In this document: positions 33,582 to 42,300 of the stretch, one piece after another | How the letters are laid out: every line of letters starts with the position of its first letter | How positions within the stretch are numbered: position 1 is the stretch's first letter | Assembly (NCBI RefSeq): GCF_013283645.1 | Contig: NZ_JABEKV010000001.1 | Span: forward strand, 756,699 to 820,698 | Direction of reading: 5' to 3' | Source: Sinorhizobium psoraleae | GTDB taxonomy: Bacteria; Pseudomonadota; Alphaproteobacteria; Rhizobiales; Rhizobiaceae | DNA: 64,000 nt | Notes under the pieces: generated by a model | Seen by the model: the letters and a program-made list of their open reading frames with translations, nothing else | Database searches by the model: none | Told to the model about the DNA's origin: nothing | Translations under genes and position numbers: made by a program

Positions 33582-33851
33582 ATGCCGGCAAAGACGGTCA
33601 AAGCGGCGATCGAGGAGCTACGGAACGCGGTGCAATCGCTTGAGGGCGCGATAGACGGTCGTTTCGACAAGGAAAGGAATTTGAACGAGTTCGAGGGCGA
33701 GGTGCGGCGGGTCAATATCGATCGGTCGCGGCTGGCGCAGGAACTCGATCAATCCCAGTTCCGGGCCAATCGGCTGGAAGAGGTCAACCGCGAAGTCTCC
33801 CGTCGCCTGGTGACGGCGATGGAAACCATTCGAGCGGTGCTGGATCGTTGA
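33582..33851 (+). CDS. DUF4164 family coiled-coil protein
   Basis: An 89-residue, highly charged, helical protein with a heptad-like pattern (LRNAVQSLEGAI, FEGEVRRVNIDRSRLAQELDQSQ, and LEEVNREVSRRLVTAME in part). This matches DUF4164, a family found beside zapA in Rhizobiales. The conserved placement just upstream of zapA (10-base gap) suggests a role linked to cell division, but no function is proven. Start ATG at 33582 with GGGAG 5 bases upstream. Confidence 0.85.
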   Translation: MPAKTVKAAIEELRNAVQSLEGAIDGRFDKERNLNEFEGEVRRVNIDRSRLAQELDQSQFRANRLEEVNREVSRRLVTAMETIRAVLDR

Positions 33852-33861
33852 GGTTTACGCT

Positions 33862-34239
33862 ATGGCGCAGGTAACGGTGACGATCGACGGCAAGGCCTAC
33901 CGGATGGCCTGCGAGGAAGGGGAGGAGGATCACCTGAGCGACCTTGCGGCGAGGTTCGATCAATATGTGAGCCACCTCAAGGGACAGTTCGGAGAAATCG
34001 GCGACCTGCGGCTGACCGTGATGGCCGGCATCATGGTCATGGATGAACTCAGCGAGGTCAATCGCCGGCTCAAGAGCCTCGAGACGGAACTGAGCAACCT
34101 GAAGAGCGGCCGCGACGTTCAGCTTTCCGAGCAGGCGAGGAGCGAGGAGGCGCTGGCCTCGGCACTCAGCGAAGTGACGGCGCAGATCCACAGCATTGCC
34201 GCCAAGCTCAACGGCCGCGCCGTTGCTCCGGCGAACTGA
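33862..34239 (+). CDS. zapA: Cell division protein ZapA
   Basis: A 125-residue ZapA, the FtsZ-ring protein that cross-links FtsZ filaments. VTVTIDGKAYRMACEEGEEDHLSDLAARFDQYV (in part) is the signature N-terminal domain; residues 55-115 form the coiled-coil dimer/tetramer region, with LTVMAGIMVMDELSEV at its start. The gene follows DUF4164 by 10 bases and is followed by 6S RNA, the conserved zapA-ssrS order. Confidence 0.93.
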   Translation: MAQVTVTIDGKAYRMACEEGEEDHLSDLAARFDQYVSHLKGQFGEIGDLRLTVMAGIMVMDELSEVNRRLKSLETELSNLKSGRDVQLSEQARSEEALASALSEVTAQIHSIAAKLNGRAVAPAN

Positions 34240-34295
34240 TCGTCTTCTTTAAAAACGCCTCTGGCGAAAACGGCCAAGAGCCTCTATATCTGAGC

Positions 34296-34452
34296 GCGCG
34301 GTCTGCGCTTCCCGACAGGAACCACAATCCCCGGGGCCATACACGATCTCAAGGGAGTTGTCCCTGGCCGAACTCGTGGGTTCGGACACACGGCGCCCAC
34401 CTACTTTGTAGGCACCCGGGATCGTAAACATCCACCGGTCGTCGTGGATCGC
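34296..34452 (+). ncRNA. ssrS: 6S RNA
   Basis: The region after zapA has the 6S RNA layout: a TCCCG...CGGGA closing stem (from about 34310 and 34421), an internal region CAATCCCCGGGGCC, the hairpin-forming GGGAGTTGTCCC and CGAACTCGTGGGTTCG, and CGCCCACC. A TATATC -10-like element lies at 34285-34290. 6S RNA mimics an open promoter and sequesters sigma-70 RNA polymerase. The position, between zapA and (farther away) 5-formyl-THF cyclo-ligase, is the classical location. Both ends are estimates within about ten bases. Confidence 0.8.
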
Positions 34453-34481
34453 ACTTCCCCTTTTCGTGGCGGGTCCTGCTG

Positions 34482-34524
34482 CTACAGCGTCTTTGCGCGT
34501 CTTATCAGGCGCGCGGCACTGTAG
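34482..34524 (-). repeat. RIME-type mosaic element, single palindrome
   Basis: CTACAGCGTCTTTGCGCGTC and GGCGCGCGGCACTGTAG form one arm-pair of the element. It encodes the last residues and stop of the LysR gene. Confidence 0.75.
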
Positions 34525-35383
34525 TGCCCAGGAAAGCGCTGCGAATGGCATCGGCCATTGCATCAGTCGTCGGTGATCGGTTCTCCGATCTCGTGCGCAG
34601 CACCACGTTCGACATGTCGATGACACCAAAACCGTCGTCCTCGGTCAGTTCGCGGCAACCGGGCGGTATGGCGCTGCGCGACAGCGGCGCGATCGCAAGA
34701 CCGGAAACGACGGCGGCAATCAGACCCCCGCTCGTGCGGCTGACATAGGCTATGCGGCTCTGTCTCCCACGCTTCTTCAAATTCTGCATCGCCAGGTCGT
34801 CGCACCATCCGCCCGTTGCATAGGTATAGGCGGCGATCGGCAGGGGCTGCCGCTCGTGTATGCCGTGTTGATCCGAGGTCACCCAGACGGTTGGATCCAC
34901 CATGAGGACCTCGTTCTTGCTGCGTCCACCGGGCTCAAAAACGATGGCGATATCGATCTCGCCCGCCTCCAGCGCTGCCAGGTTGGACATCGACGTACCC
35001 TGTTGCACCGTGACCTCCACGCCAGGATGGATGGCGGCGAACGCACCCAAGGCTTTTGGCAGGGTGGAGTTGATGTATTCCTCGGGGATGCCGATCCTGA
35101 CCGAGCCGTCCAAGGCCGGCTGGCGCATGGATGCCGCCGTGTCATCGAGAAGGGCGACGATGCGCCGCGCATTGTCGACGAGGCGCTGGCCTTGCGTCGT
35201 CAGCACGACCCCGCGCGAATGCCGGTCGAACAGCGCGTCGCCCAGCATGTCCTCAAGCTTCTTGATCTGCATGCTCACGGCCGACTGGGTGCGGCCGACG
35301 CTGTCGGCCGCCTTGGTCAGATTGCCGGAGTCGGCAACCGCAAGGAAGGTTCTCAGGAGATCGCTGTCGAGTGGAAGGGACAT
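34505..35383 (-). CDS. LysR family transcriptional regulator
   Basis: A 292-residue LysR regulator. The N-terminal winged helix runs LLRTFLAVADSGNLTKAADSVGRTQSAVSMQIKKLE (in part), and the effector domain (about 90-290) follows, with GSVRIGIPEEY and SGLAIAPLSRSAIPPG typical. ATG at 35383 is chosen; one at 35395 overlaps the operator. A T-N11-A palindrome (35392-35410) stands directly upstream, between it and a divergent small gene, so autoregulation and control of that gene are likely. The C-terminal TTVPRA and stop lie within a RIME palindrome. The effector is unknown. Confidence 0.92.
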   Translation of the reverse strand: MSLPLDSDLLRTFLAVADSGNLTKAADSVGRTQSAVSMQIKKLEDMLGDALFDRHSRGVVLTTQGQRLVDNARRIVALLDDTAASMRQPALDGSVRIGIPEEYINSTLPKALGAFAAIHPGVEVTVQQGTSMSNLAALEAGEIDIAIVFEPGGRSKNEVLMVDPTVWVTSDQHGIHERQPLPIAAYTYATGGWCDDLAMQNLKKRGRQSRIAYVSRTSGGLIAAVVSGLAIAPLSRSAIPPGCRELTEDDGFGVIDMSNVVLRTRSENRSPTTDAMADAIRSAFLGTTVPRA

Positions 35384-35391
35384 GTAACCAG

Positions 35392-35410
35392 TCATCAGAA
35401 AATCTGATGA
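35392..35410. promoter_or_regulatory. LysR-type operator (T-N11-A palindrome)
   Basis: A perfect 7-bp inverted repeat TCATCAG / CTGATGA around AAAAT, containing the LysR box T-N11-A (T at 35395, A at 35407). It lies between the LysR gene and the divergent small gene at 35495. Confidence 0.6.
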
Positions 35411-35494
35411 TAGGTATGTTCGCAATTCGTTTGTCAGATGTCAACCAATGGCGGAAAATACAACTCTTTCGAGCGTCCTTTCGGAGATCCGCTC

Positions 35495-35725
35495 ATGAGC
35501 ATGCCCTTCACTGCCCGTTCCGCCAGCGCTTCCTCGATCGTGCAACTCCGTTCGCTGCTTGCGCACTGGCGTGCCTGGCAGGCGTCGCAGGTCGCGCAGT
35601 ACCGCGAGGCGCCGTGGGACAATCCGCGATTGCTCAAGGACGCTGGCCTGAGTGGGCCCCGATGGCCAGCGGGCCTGAACGCGGCGCGCCTGGAGGCCGT
35701 CTATCGTTCGCACTGGATGTTATGA
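35495..35725 (+). CDS. Small DUF1127-like protein divergent from the LysR gene
   Basis: A 76-residue protein, MSMPFTARSASASSIVQL at the start, LAHWRAWQASQVAQYREAPW and NPRLLKDAGLSG in the middle. The Trp/Arg-rich helix followed by LLKDAGLS recalls DUF1127 (usually LxDIGLSR), a group of small proteins often controlled by LysR-type regulators in rhizobia. The match is partial. Start ATG at 35495 with GGAGA at 35483-35487; an upstream ATG at 35438 would run nearer the operator. The shared divergent promoter with a LysR operator suggests that the regulator controls it. Confidence 0.6.
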   Translation: MSMPFTARSASASSIVQLRSLLAHWRAWQASQVAQYREAPWDNPRLLKDAGLSGPRWPAGLNAARLEAVYRSHWML

Positions 35726-36057
35726 AATCAGCTTGAGCCCTGCTGCGCGAAAGATCGCTTCGGCGAGATTGCCTGCCTGCAGCTTCCGCATTGCGCCGTC
35801 GAGCGCCTTGTCGATACGTTTCATCGGAATGTCCGTCTCACACCACCATGTCCCGCCGGCTCCTGCCGCAGGCGGCAAGGGCGAGGCAACGCAATTCGAG
35901 GGCGAGTTGATTCATCTTTTCGGCCATGGACTTCCGCCCGCCACACTCTCGCAAGGCCGTGCCGCCGCAATGCACGCGGCATTTGGCCTGAGCTAATTAT
36001 TTGAAATCGCGAACGTATCTGCACACGCCAGGCGCCTTTCGAAAGCGGAACCGTGCC

Positions 36058-36111
36058 TAGAGCGCCGTGCGTTCGAATGAACGCGCGAAGGACGCTCGAG
36101 CACTTTGATTC
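36058..36111 (+). repeat. RIME-like variant element
   Basis: CTAGAGCGCCGTGCGTTCGA then GCGCGAAGGACGCTCGAGC and ACTTTGATTCTAG keep the first-palindrome order of RIME but with altered ends. Confidence 0.65.
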
Positions 36112-36162
36112 TAGAGCATCTTATCCGCTTTAGGTGATTCCAACTGAAAGCGGGATGCTCTA
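36112..36162 (+). repeat. Hairpin repeat of a second family
   Basis: Inverted arms TAGAGCATCTTATCCGCTTT and AAAGCGGGATGCTCTA, differing by a few bases, directly abut the RIME-like variant. Together they form a mosaic. Confidence 0.65.
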
Positions 36163-36254
36163 GTGATCAATGACGCGCGAACGCTGTGCCGAAATGGGAA
36201 AGGCGCGGAGGACTGTTGCGCGGTGTTGCAAACGCGGCGGCATGTATTCAGCAG

Positions 36255-36359
36255 CTACAGCGCCGTGCGTTCTACCAGACGCACAGAGGTCGCTGTAGCA
36301 CCTTGAATTACTGCATGTTTTTGTCCTTAAATCCGCTCCGATTTAAGGAGACATGCGGT
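36255..36359 (+). repeat. RIME-type mosaic element, full copy
   Basis: CTACAGCGCCGTGCGTTC...GACGCACAGAGGTCGCTGTAG, the CACCTTGAATTACTGCATG linker, then TTGTCCTTAAATCCG...CGATTTAAGGAGACATGC. Confidence 0.9.
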
Positions 36360-36415
36360 GAGCGCTTCGCGCTAACCGGCATGAAGGGCGAGGAACCCGC
36401 AGGGAGAGGTCTCGG

Positions 36416-36997
36416 ATGTCACCGAAGGATTTGAAGGCAGCGCTGCGAAAGGAACGCCTGGCTTTGCGGGATGCGATGCCGTTGGAAGTGCGTATCGAGG
36501 CGAGCCTTTCCATGGCCGACCACGCCGGCGATGTCATTGCGCTCGATCCCGGTCATGTCGTTTCCGGCTTCTGGCCGATTCGCTCGGAAGCGGACATCCG
36601 GCCGCTGATGGTACGGCTCAAGGATCGCGGCGCGCGGCTCTGCCTGCCGGTGATCATCGACAAGAACACCATCCTTTTTCGCGAGCTCGTCGATGGCGTG
36701 GCGGTGGTCCAGACCGGCTTCGGCACGACCGGGCCGGGGCCGGACGCGCCAGAGATCGATCCCGACATCATGCTCGTGCCGCTTTCGGCCTTCGATTCGG
36801 TGGGGCATCGGATCGGCTATGGTGCCGGCTATTATGACCGCGCAATCGACCGATTGCGCCGCAAGGGTCACATGCCGCGACTGATCGGGATTGCATTCGA
36901 CTGCCAGGAAGTGGCATCAGTGCCGGCTGAACCGCACGACGTGGCGCTTGACGCGGTGCTGACGGAGAGCGGTTTTCGGCATTTTAGAGCGGAATGA
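36416..36997 (+). CDS. fthC: 5-formyltetrahydrofolate cyclo-ligase
   Basis: A 193-residue enzyme that converts 5-formyl-THF to 5,10-methenyl-THF at the cost of ATP. LKAALRKERLALRD at the start, FWPIRSEADIRPL (phosphate/folate site), DIMLVPLSAFD, and GHRIGYGAGYYDRAID (nucleotide loop) are the family landmarks. In many bacteria it lies directly after zapA and 6S RNA; here a 2-kb island separates them. The C-terminal RAE and the TGA stop are encoded inside a repeat of the second mosaic family at 36985. Start ATG at 36416 with GGGAGAGG upstream. Confidence 0.94.
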   Translation: MSPKDLKAALRKERLALRDAMPLEVRIEASLSMADHAGDVIALDPGHVVSGFWPIRSEADIRPLMVRLKDRGARLCLPVIIDKNTILFRELVDGVAVVQTGFGTTGPGPDAPEIDPDIMLVPLSAFDSVGHRIGYGAGYYDRAIDRLRRKGHMPRLIGIAFDCQEVASVPAEPHDVALDAVLTESGFRHFRAE

Positions 36998-37033
36998 GGA
37001 AAAGTGCGCGGTTTCCGCCGCATCCCGCTCTAG
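36985..37033 (+). repeat. Second mosaic repeat family, palindrome
   Basis: TAGAGCGGAATGAGGAAAAG...CATCCCGCTCTA with the inner GCGGTTTCCGCCGC. It contains the stop codon of fthC. Confidence 0.8.
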
Positions 37034-37110
37034 CTTTTAGAACCGATCACGTTGTGGGACTTAGGGTCGATTGACCCAAACCATGGTGATCCAAGCGGGA
37101 TTGAACGGGT

Positions 37111-37935
37111 ATGCGACTTCTTTTTCTGGGGGACATGGTTGGCAAGACGGGCCGCACGGCCGTCTGGGAGCGTCTCCCGGGATTGGTCGGCGACTTGAAG
37201 CTCGACTTCGTCATTGTCAACGGCGAGAACGCCGCAGGCGGGTTCGGCATCACCGAAGACATCTTCCTGGAAACGATCAATGCCGGCGCCGACGTGGTGA
37301 CGACCGGCAACCATGTCTGGGACCAGAAGGAAGCGGTAGTCTTCTGCGAGAGGCACGACCAGTTCCTGCGCCCTGCCAACTATCCGGCCGGGACCCCGGG
37401 GCGCGGATCCAATCTCTTCTTTGCCCGCAACGGCGCTCGCGTGCTGGTCGCCAACATCATGGGGCGGGTCTTCATGCATCCCGAGCTCGATGATCCTTTC
37501 AAAGCCGCCGAGACGATCCTCGATGCCTGTCCGCTCGGGGAGCAGGCTGACGCCATCGTCTTCGACTTCCATGCCGAGGCCACCAGCGAAAAGCAATGCT
37601 TCGGCCATTTCGTCGACGGCCGCGCGAGCTTCGTGGTCGGAACGCACACCCATGTTCCGACTGCCGACCATCAGATCCTCAACGGCGGCACCGCCTATAT
37701 GAGCGATGCCGGCATGTGCGGGGACTATGACTCATCGCTCGGCATCGACAAGGAAGAGCCGCTCAATCGGTTCATCTCCAAGATGCCGAAGGGCCGCTTC
37801 GAGGCGGCTTCCGGCCCGGCAACGATCTGCGGCGTCGGCGTCGAGATTTCCGATCGCACGGGCCTTGCGGAGAAGATCGCGCCGCTCCGACTTGGCCCGA
37901 GACTCAGCGAAACGATCCCGCAGTTCTGGTCGTAA
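37111..37935 (+). CDS. YmdB-like metallophosphoesterase (TIGR00282 family)
   Basis: A 274-residue protein matching YmdB: RLLFLGDMVGKTGR, FVIVNGENAAGGFGI, TTGNHVWDQKEAV, FHAEATSEKQCFGHFVDGRAS (in part), VVGTHTHVPTADHQIL and YMSDAGMCGDYDSSLG. These carry the two-metal ligands (D8, E/N, N, H, H, H). YmdB is a cyclic-nucleotide or RNA-related phosphodiesterase in Bacillus, affecting biofilm; the alphaproteobacterial role is untested. The start ATG at 37111 has a weak upstream GGGAT. It follows fthC after a mosaic repeat. Confidence 0.92.
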   Translation: MRLLFLGDMVGKTGRTAVWERLPGLVGDLKLDFVIVNGENAAGGFGITEDIFLETINAGADVVTTGNHVWDQKEAVVFCERHDQFLRPANYPAGTPGRGSNLFFARNGARVLVANIMGRVFMHPELDDPFKAAETILDACPLGEQADAIVFDFHAEATSEKQCFGHFVDGRASFVVGTHTHVPTADHQILNGGTAYMSDAGMCGDYDSSLGIDKEEPLNRFISKMPKGRFEAASGPATICGVGVEISDRTGLAEKIAPLRLGPRLSETIPQFWS

Positions 37936-38224
37936 TCCCAGGATAGCCCGCGCGATCTGGCGATTTTACACGCGATTTCTGGCGTTTGCCGCCGGCAATC
38001 CGGTGCTGCATATCGTCTTTCCCGAGTTGCCTTTTTCAAGTGACAGCCCCACCAAATGGTGGCAGGTTAGCGTCAAATCCAGAGCCGCACGGGATGCGGT
38101 CGCCGTTTGCAAGTTTTCCATTTGATGCTGCCCGCAGGCTCCTGCTTCGGGTTTTCAGTGTCGCCGGATGTACCGGGTTCGCGCCGGTCGTTTTGGTGGT
38201 TTCAAGCGCTATCGGAGGACGTGC

Positions 38225-39385
38225 ATGTTGCTAAAGTGGCATTTGCCGACAATCTTCAGCGTTCCGTTCTTTCTTCTTGCCGCACTGCCCGCGGCCGCCC
38301 AGAACGCACCGCCGCCGCCGACTGTGACCGTCGCCAAGCCGGTGGTGCGCGATGTGATCGACGCTGACGAATTCATCGGCCGCTTCGAACCCGTCGACGA
38401 GGTCGCCGTCCGCTCCCGGGTCGGCGGCTATCTCGACGAGGTCTTATTTACCGACGGTGCACTGGTGAAGAAAGGCGATAAGCTTTTCGTCATCGACCAG
38501 CGACCGTTCCGCACCGCTCTCTCCCAGGCCGAAGCCTCGCTTGAAGCGGCGCGATCGACGCTTCAGTTCGCGGAATCCCAGTTCAAACGCACGGAATCGC
38601 TCGCCGGTACGGGCACGCTCTCGGTATCAGCGCTCGACGACGATCGTCGTGCGCTGCTTGCGGCGCAAGCCAATGTGCGCGGCGCCGAGGCAGCCGTCGA
38701 GCGGGCCAGGCTCGATCTCGAATATACGACAATCACGGCACCCCTGAGCGGCCGCGTTGACCGGCGCCTGTTGTCGCCGGGCAACCTCGTCCAGGCGGAT
38801 CAGACCGTGTTGACGACGATCGTTTCGCTCGATCCGATCGATTTCTATTTCGACGTCGACGAGCGGCGGGTACTTTCCTACGCCCGCACCGCGCGGGAGC
38901 GGGGCAGCGTGCTTCAGGAGGGCGGGGGGGCGCTCAACGTACTGGTTACGATCGCCGACGCCAGCGAACGACCATTCGAAGGCAAGCTCGACTTCTCGGA
39001 AAACAGGGTCGACAACCAGACAGGCACGATGCGCCTGCGCGCCCGGTTCGCGAACCCGAACTTCATCCTCCAGCCGGGCCTCTTCGGGCGCGTGGAGGTT
39101 GAAGGCTCCAATACCTACAAGGCGATCCTCGTTCCTGATGAGGCGATCGCCGCCGACCAGAACGAACGCGTCGTCTACGAGGTCGGCGAGGATGGAAGCG
39201 TCATGACCAAGCCCGTGCGTCTCGGGCCGAGACTGCATGGCTACCGGGTCATTCGCAGCGGCATGACGGGCGAGGAGACGATCATCGTCAACGGTCTCAT
39301 GCGCGCGCGACCGGGCGCGAAGGTGAAGCCCGAACTCGTCGTGCTCCCGCAGGAAGCAGCGCAAGCGGCGGAGAATGCCCAATGA
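38225..39385 (+). CDS. RND efflux periplasmic adaptor (membrane fusion protein)
   Basis: A 386-residue adaptor with a signal peptide (about residues 5-25, cut near AAAQNA) and HlyD/AcrA architecture: lipoyl half VRSRVGGYLDEVLFTDGALVKKGDKLFVID (in part), a coiled-coil hairpin (about 100-160), the second lipoyl half YTTITAPLSGRVDRRLLSPGNLV (in part), then beta-barrel and membrane-proximal domains. No lipobox cysteine is seen, so it is not lipid-anchored. ATG at 38225 has GGAGGA at 38214-38219. Its stop overlaps the pump gene by four bases. No outer membrane factor gene is adjacent. Confidence 0.94.
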   Translation: MLLKWHLPTIFSVPFFLLAALPAAAQNAPPPPTVTVAKPVVRDVIDADEFIGRFEPVDEVAVRSRVGGYLDEVLFTDGALVKKGDKLFVIDQRPFRTALSQAEASLEAARSTLQFAESQFKRTESLAGTGTLSVSALDDDRRALLAAQANVRGAEAAVERARLDLEYTTITAPLSGRVDRRLLSPGNLVQADQTVLTTIVSLDPIDFYFDVDERRVLSYARTARERGSVLQEGGGALNVLVTIADASERPFEGKLDFSENRVDNQTGTMRLRARFANPNFILQPGLFGRVEVEGSNTYKAILVPDEAIAADQNERVVYEVGEDGSVMTKPVRLGPRLHGYRVIRSGMTGEETIIVNGLMRARPGAKVKPELVVLPQEAAQAAENAQ

Positions 39386-42300
39386 GATTTGCGCACTTCT
39401 TCGTCGATCGGCCGATCTTCGCTTCGGTGCTGTCGATCGTTCTCCTGATCGTCGGCGGCATCGCCTACTTTCAGTTGCCGGTGGCGCAATATCCGGAAAT
39501 CGCCCCGCCCACCATCGTCGTGCGCGCCTCCTATCCGGGGGCGGATGCCGAGACCATCGCCAATACAGTCGCCACGCCGCTCGAACAGGAAATCAACGGC
39601 GTCGAGAACATGCTCTACATGTCCTCCTATTCGACTGCCGACGGCTCAATGGCATTGACGATCACGTTCAAGCTCGGCGCGGACCTCGACCAGGCGCAGG
39701 TGCTGGTGCAGAACCGCGTTTCCGTCGCCGAACCACGACTGCCGGAGGAGGTCCGGCGCATCGGTGTCACCACGACCAAAAGCTCGCCGGACCTGATGAT
39801 GGTCGTTCATCTGCTGTCGCCGAACGATCGCTACGACCAACTCTATGTCTCGAACTACGCCCGTACGCGCATCCGCGATCTGCTCGTTCGGCTGGACGGC
39901 GTCGGTGATGTTACCCTGTTCGGCGAGCGCGAATATGCGCTGCGCGTGTGGCTCGATCCGCAGAAGCTCTCCGCCTACGGCATGACCTCGGGTGATGTGG
40001 TCGAGGCGCTGCGCGAGCAGAACGTCCAGGTTTCCGGCGGTGCCATCGGGGGCCCCCCGATGTCGGGCGACAGCGCCTTCCAGTACACGGTTACGACCGA
40101 CGGGCGTTTCAGCGACGCCCGACAGTTCCGCTACGTGATTGTCAAGGCCACGGAAGACGGCAGGCTTGTGCAGTTGCAGGATGTCGCCCGCGTCGAGCTC
40201 GGCGCCCGCGAATACGTCACCAACAGCTATCTGAACGGCAGCCCCGCCGTCGCGCTCGGCATCTTCTCGCGCCCTGGTACCAACGCGCTCGCCGCGGCGG
40301 AAGCGATCCAGGCCACCATGGCGGAGCTTTCGAAGGATTTTCCGGAGGGGCTGGAATACAGGATCATCTACAATCCGACGGAATTCATCGCGGAGTCGAT
40401 CAATGAGGTCTACAAGACGATCGGCGAGGCCGCGATCCTGGTGGCCCTCGTCGTCATCGTTTTCCTGCAATCCTGGCGCACGGCGATCATTCCGATCGTG
40501 GCCATCCCCGTCTCGCTGATCGGTACCTTCGCGCTGCTTTTTGCCTTCGGCTTCTCGCTGAACATGCTGACGCTCTTCGGTCTGGTGCTCGCAATCGGCA
40601 TCGTCGTCGATGACGCGATCGTCGTCGTCGAGAACGTCGAGCGCAATCTCGCGCAAGGCATGACCCCGAGGGAGGCGGCGCATGTGACGATGGACGAAGT
40701 GGGCGCGGCGGTCATCGCGATTTCGCTCGTCTTGACCGCGGTGTTCGTGCCGACCGCCTTCATTCCCGGCATAGCCGGCCAGTTCTATCTGCAGTTTGCG
40801 GTGACCATTGCGGTGGCGACAGTCATCTCTGCGCTCAACTCTCTGACGCTTTCGCCGGCGCTTGCGGCCATTCTGTTGCGGCCGCATGAAAGTCACGAGC
40901 ATGAAAGCCGCAATCCGATCACACGGTTCGGTCGGGCGCTCGCCAATGGCTTTAACCGTGGCTTCGATCGCATGGCTGATGGCTACGGATGGGTGGTGCG
41001 CAACCTCGTCAAGACACGGATGGCGCTCGCGGCCGCGCTCATCGTTTTCGTCGGCCTCCTTGGTGCTACCTGGTACATGGCCCAAGTCGTGCCGCGCGGC
41101 TTCATTCCGACGATGGACCAGGGCTATGCCATCGTCGTCATCCAGCTTCCGGACGGCGCTTCGCTCGAACGGACCGACGCGGTCGTGCAGCGGGCATCGG
41201 CGATGATCAGGGACGTGCCCGGCGTCAGGGACGCCGTCGCCTTTGCCGGTTTCAGCGGCGCGACCTTCACCAATGCGTCCAATGCCGGTGTCATCTTCAC
41301 GCCCTTCGACAGTTTCGAGGAGAGGCTCGAGAACAACCAGAGCGCCACCCAGATTATCGGTCAGATCTTCGGTACGATGCAGAGCATCCAGGAGGCCTTC
41401 ATCATCGCCATTCCGCCGCCGTCCGTGCGCGGCATCGGCAATGCCGGTGGCTTCAAGATGCAGGTCATGGACCGCCAGAGCGCCGACATGCGCCGTGCAC
41501 TCGGGCTTGCCCGCCAGATGATGGGCATGGCCAGCCAGACCGAAGGGCTGACCGGGGTCTTCACCACCTTCTCGGCATCGAGCCCGCAATTCTTCCTGGC
41601 GATCGACCGCGACAAGGCGCGAGCATTGAACGTGCCGATCCCGAATATCTTCGAGACGCTCTCGATCAATCTGGGGACGTCCTATGTCAACGATTTCAAT
41701 GCATTCGGCCGTGTCTACCAGGTTCGCGCCCAGGCCGACCAGGAATATCGCGTGGAGAGGGAGGATATTCTCGCTCTGAAGGTGCGTTCCGCGTCGGGTG
41801 CGCTGGTACCGCTCGGAACGCTTGTCGAGATCCGCGACACCAGCGGACCTTCGCTCGTCCAGCGCTACAACATGTATGTTTCCGTGCCGCTGCAGGGCAA
41901 TCCGGCGCCTGGTGTCTCGACCGGCACGGCGCTCGACAAGATGGAGGAACTCGCCGCCCAGGTCCTGCCGCAAGGTACCACCTTCGAATGGACGGAGCTT
42001 GCCTTCCAGGAGCGCCAGACAGGCAACACGGCCGCCTTCATCTTTGCGCTTTCGGTGATTTTCGTCTTCCTCGCGCTAGCCGCACAATATGAAAGCTGGG
42101 TGCTGCCGCTGGCGATCATCCTGATCGTGCCGCTTGCCGTTCTCGCCGCGCTTCTCGGCGTCGCCATCCGCGGGTTCGACAACAACGTGCTCACGCAGAT
42201 CGGCCTTATCGTGCTGATCGGCCTTGCCGCGAAGAACGCGATCCTGATCGTCGAATTCGCGAGGCAAGGAGAGGAAGAAGGCAAGACGCCGGTCGAAGCG

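Larger units (their letters stand above)
35726..36415. other. Intergenic region with mosaic repeats and weak mini-ORFs
   Basis: 690 bases before the 5-formyl-THF cyclo-ligase gene. It contains a RIME-like variant at 36058-36111, a hairpin repeat at 36112-36162 and a full RIME at 36255-36359. On the minus strand two short frames (35838-35927, 29 residues, and 35720-35824, 34 residues) follow each other, without good ribosome binding sites. No convincing gene. Confidence 0.6.

Noticed and set aside
35733-35996. An 87-residue plus-strand frame after the DUF1127-like gene
   Set aside because: There is no ribosome binding site, the composition is irregular and no family resemblance is visible.
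39646-41973. A 775-residue open frame opposite the RND pump gene
   Set aside because: It is antisense to a certain gene, its residues are the His/Arg/Asp-rich mix expected from the complement of GC-rich codons, and it has no family motif.
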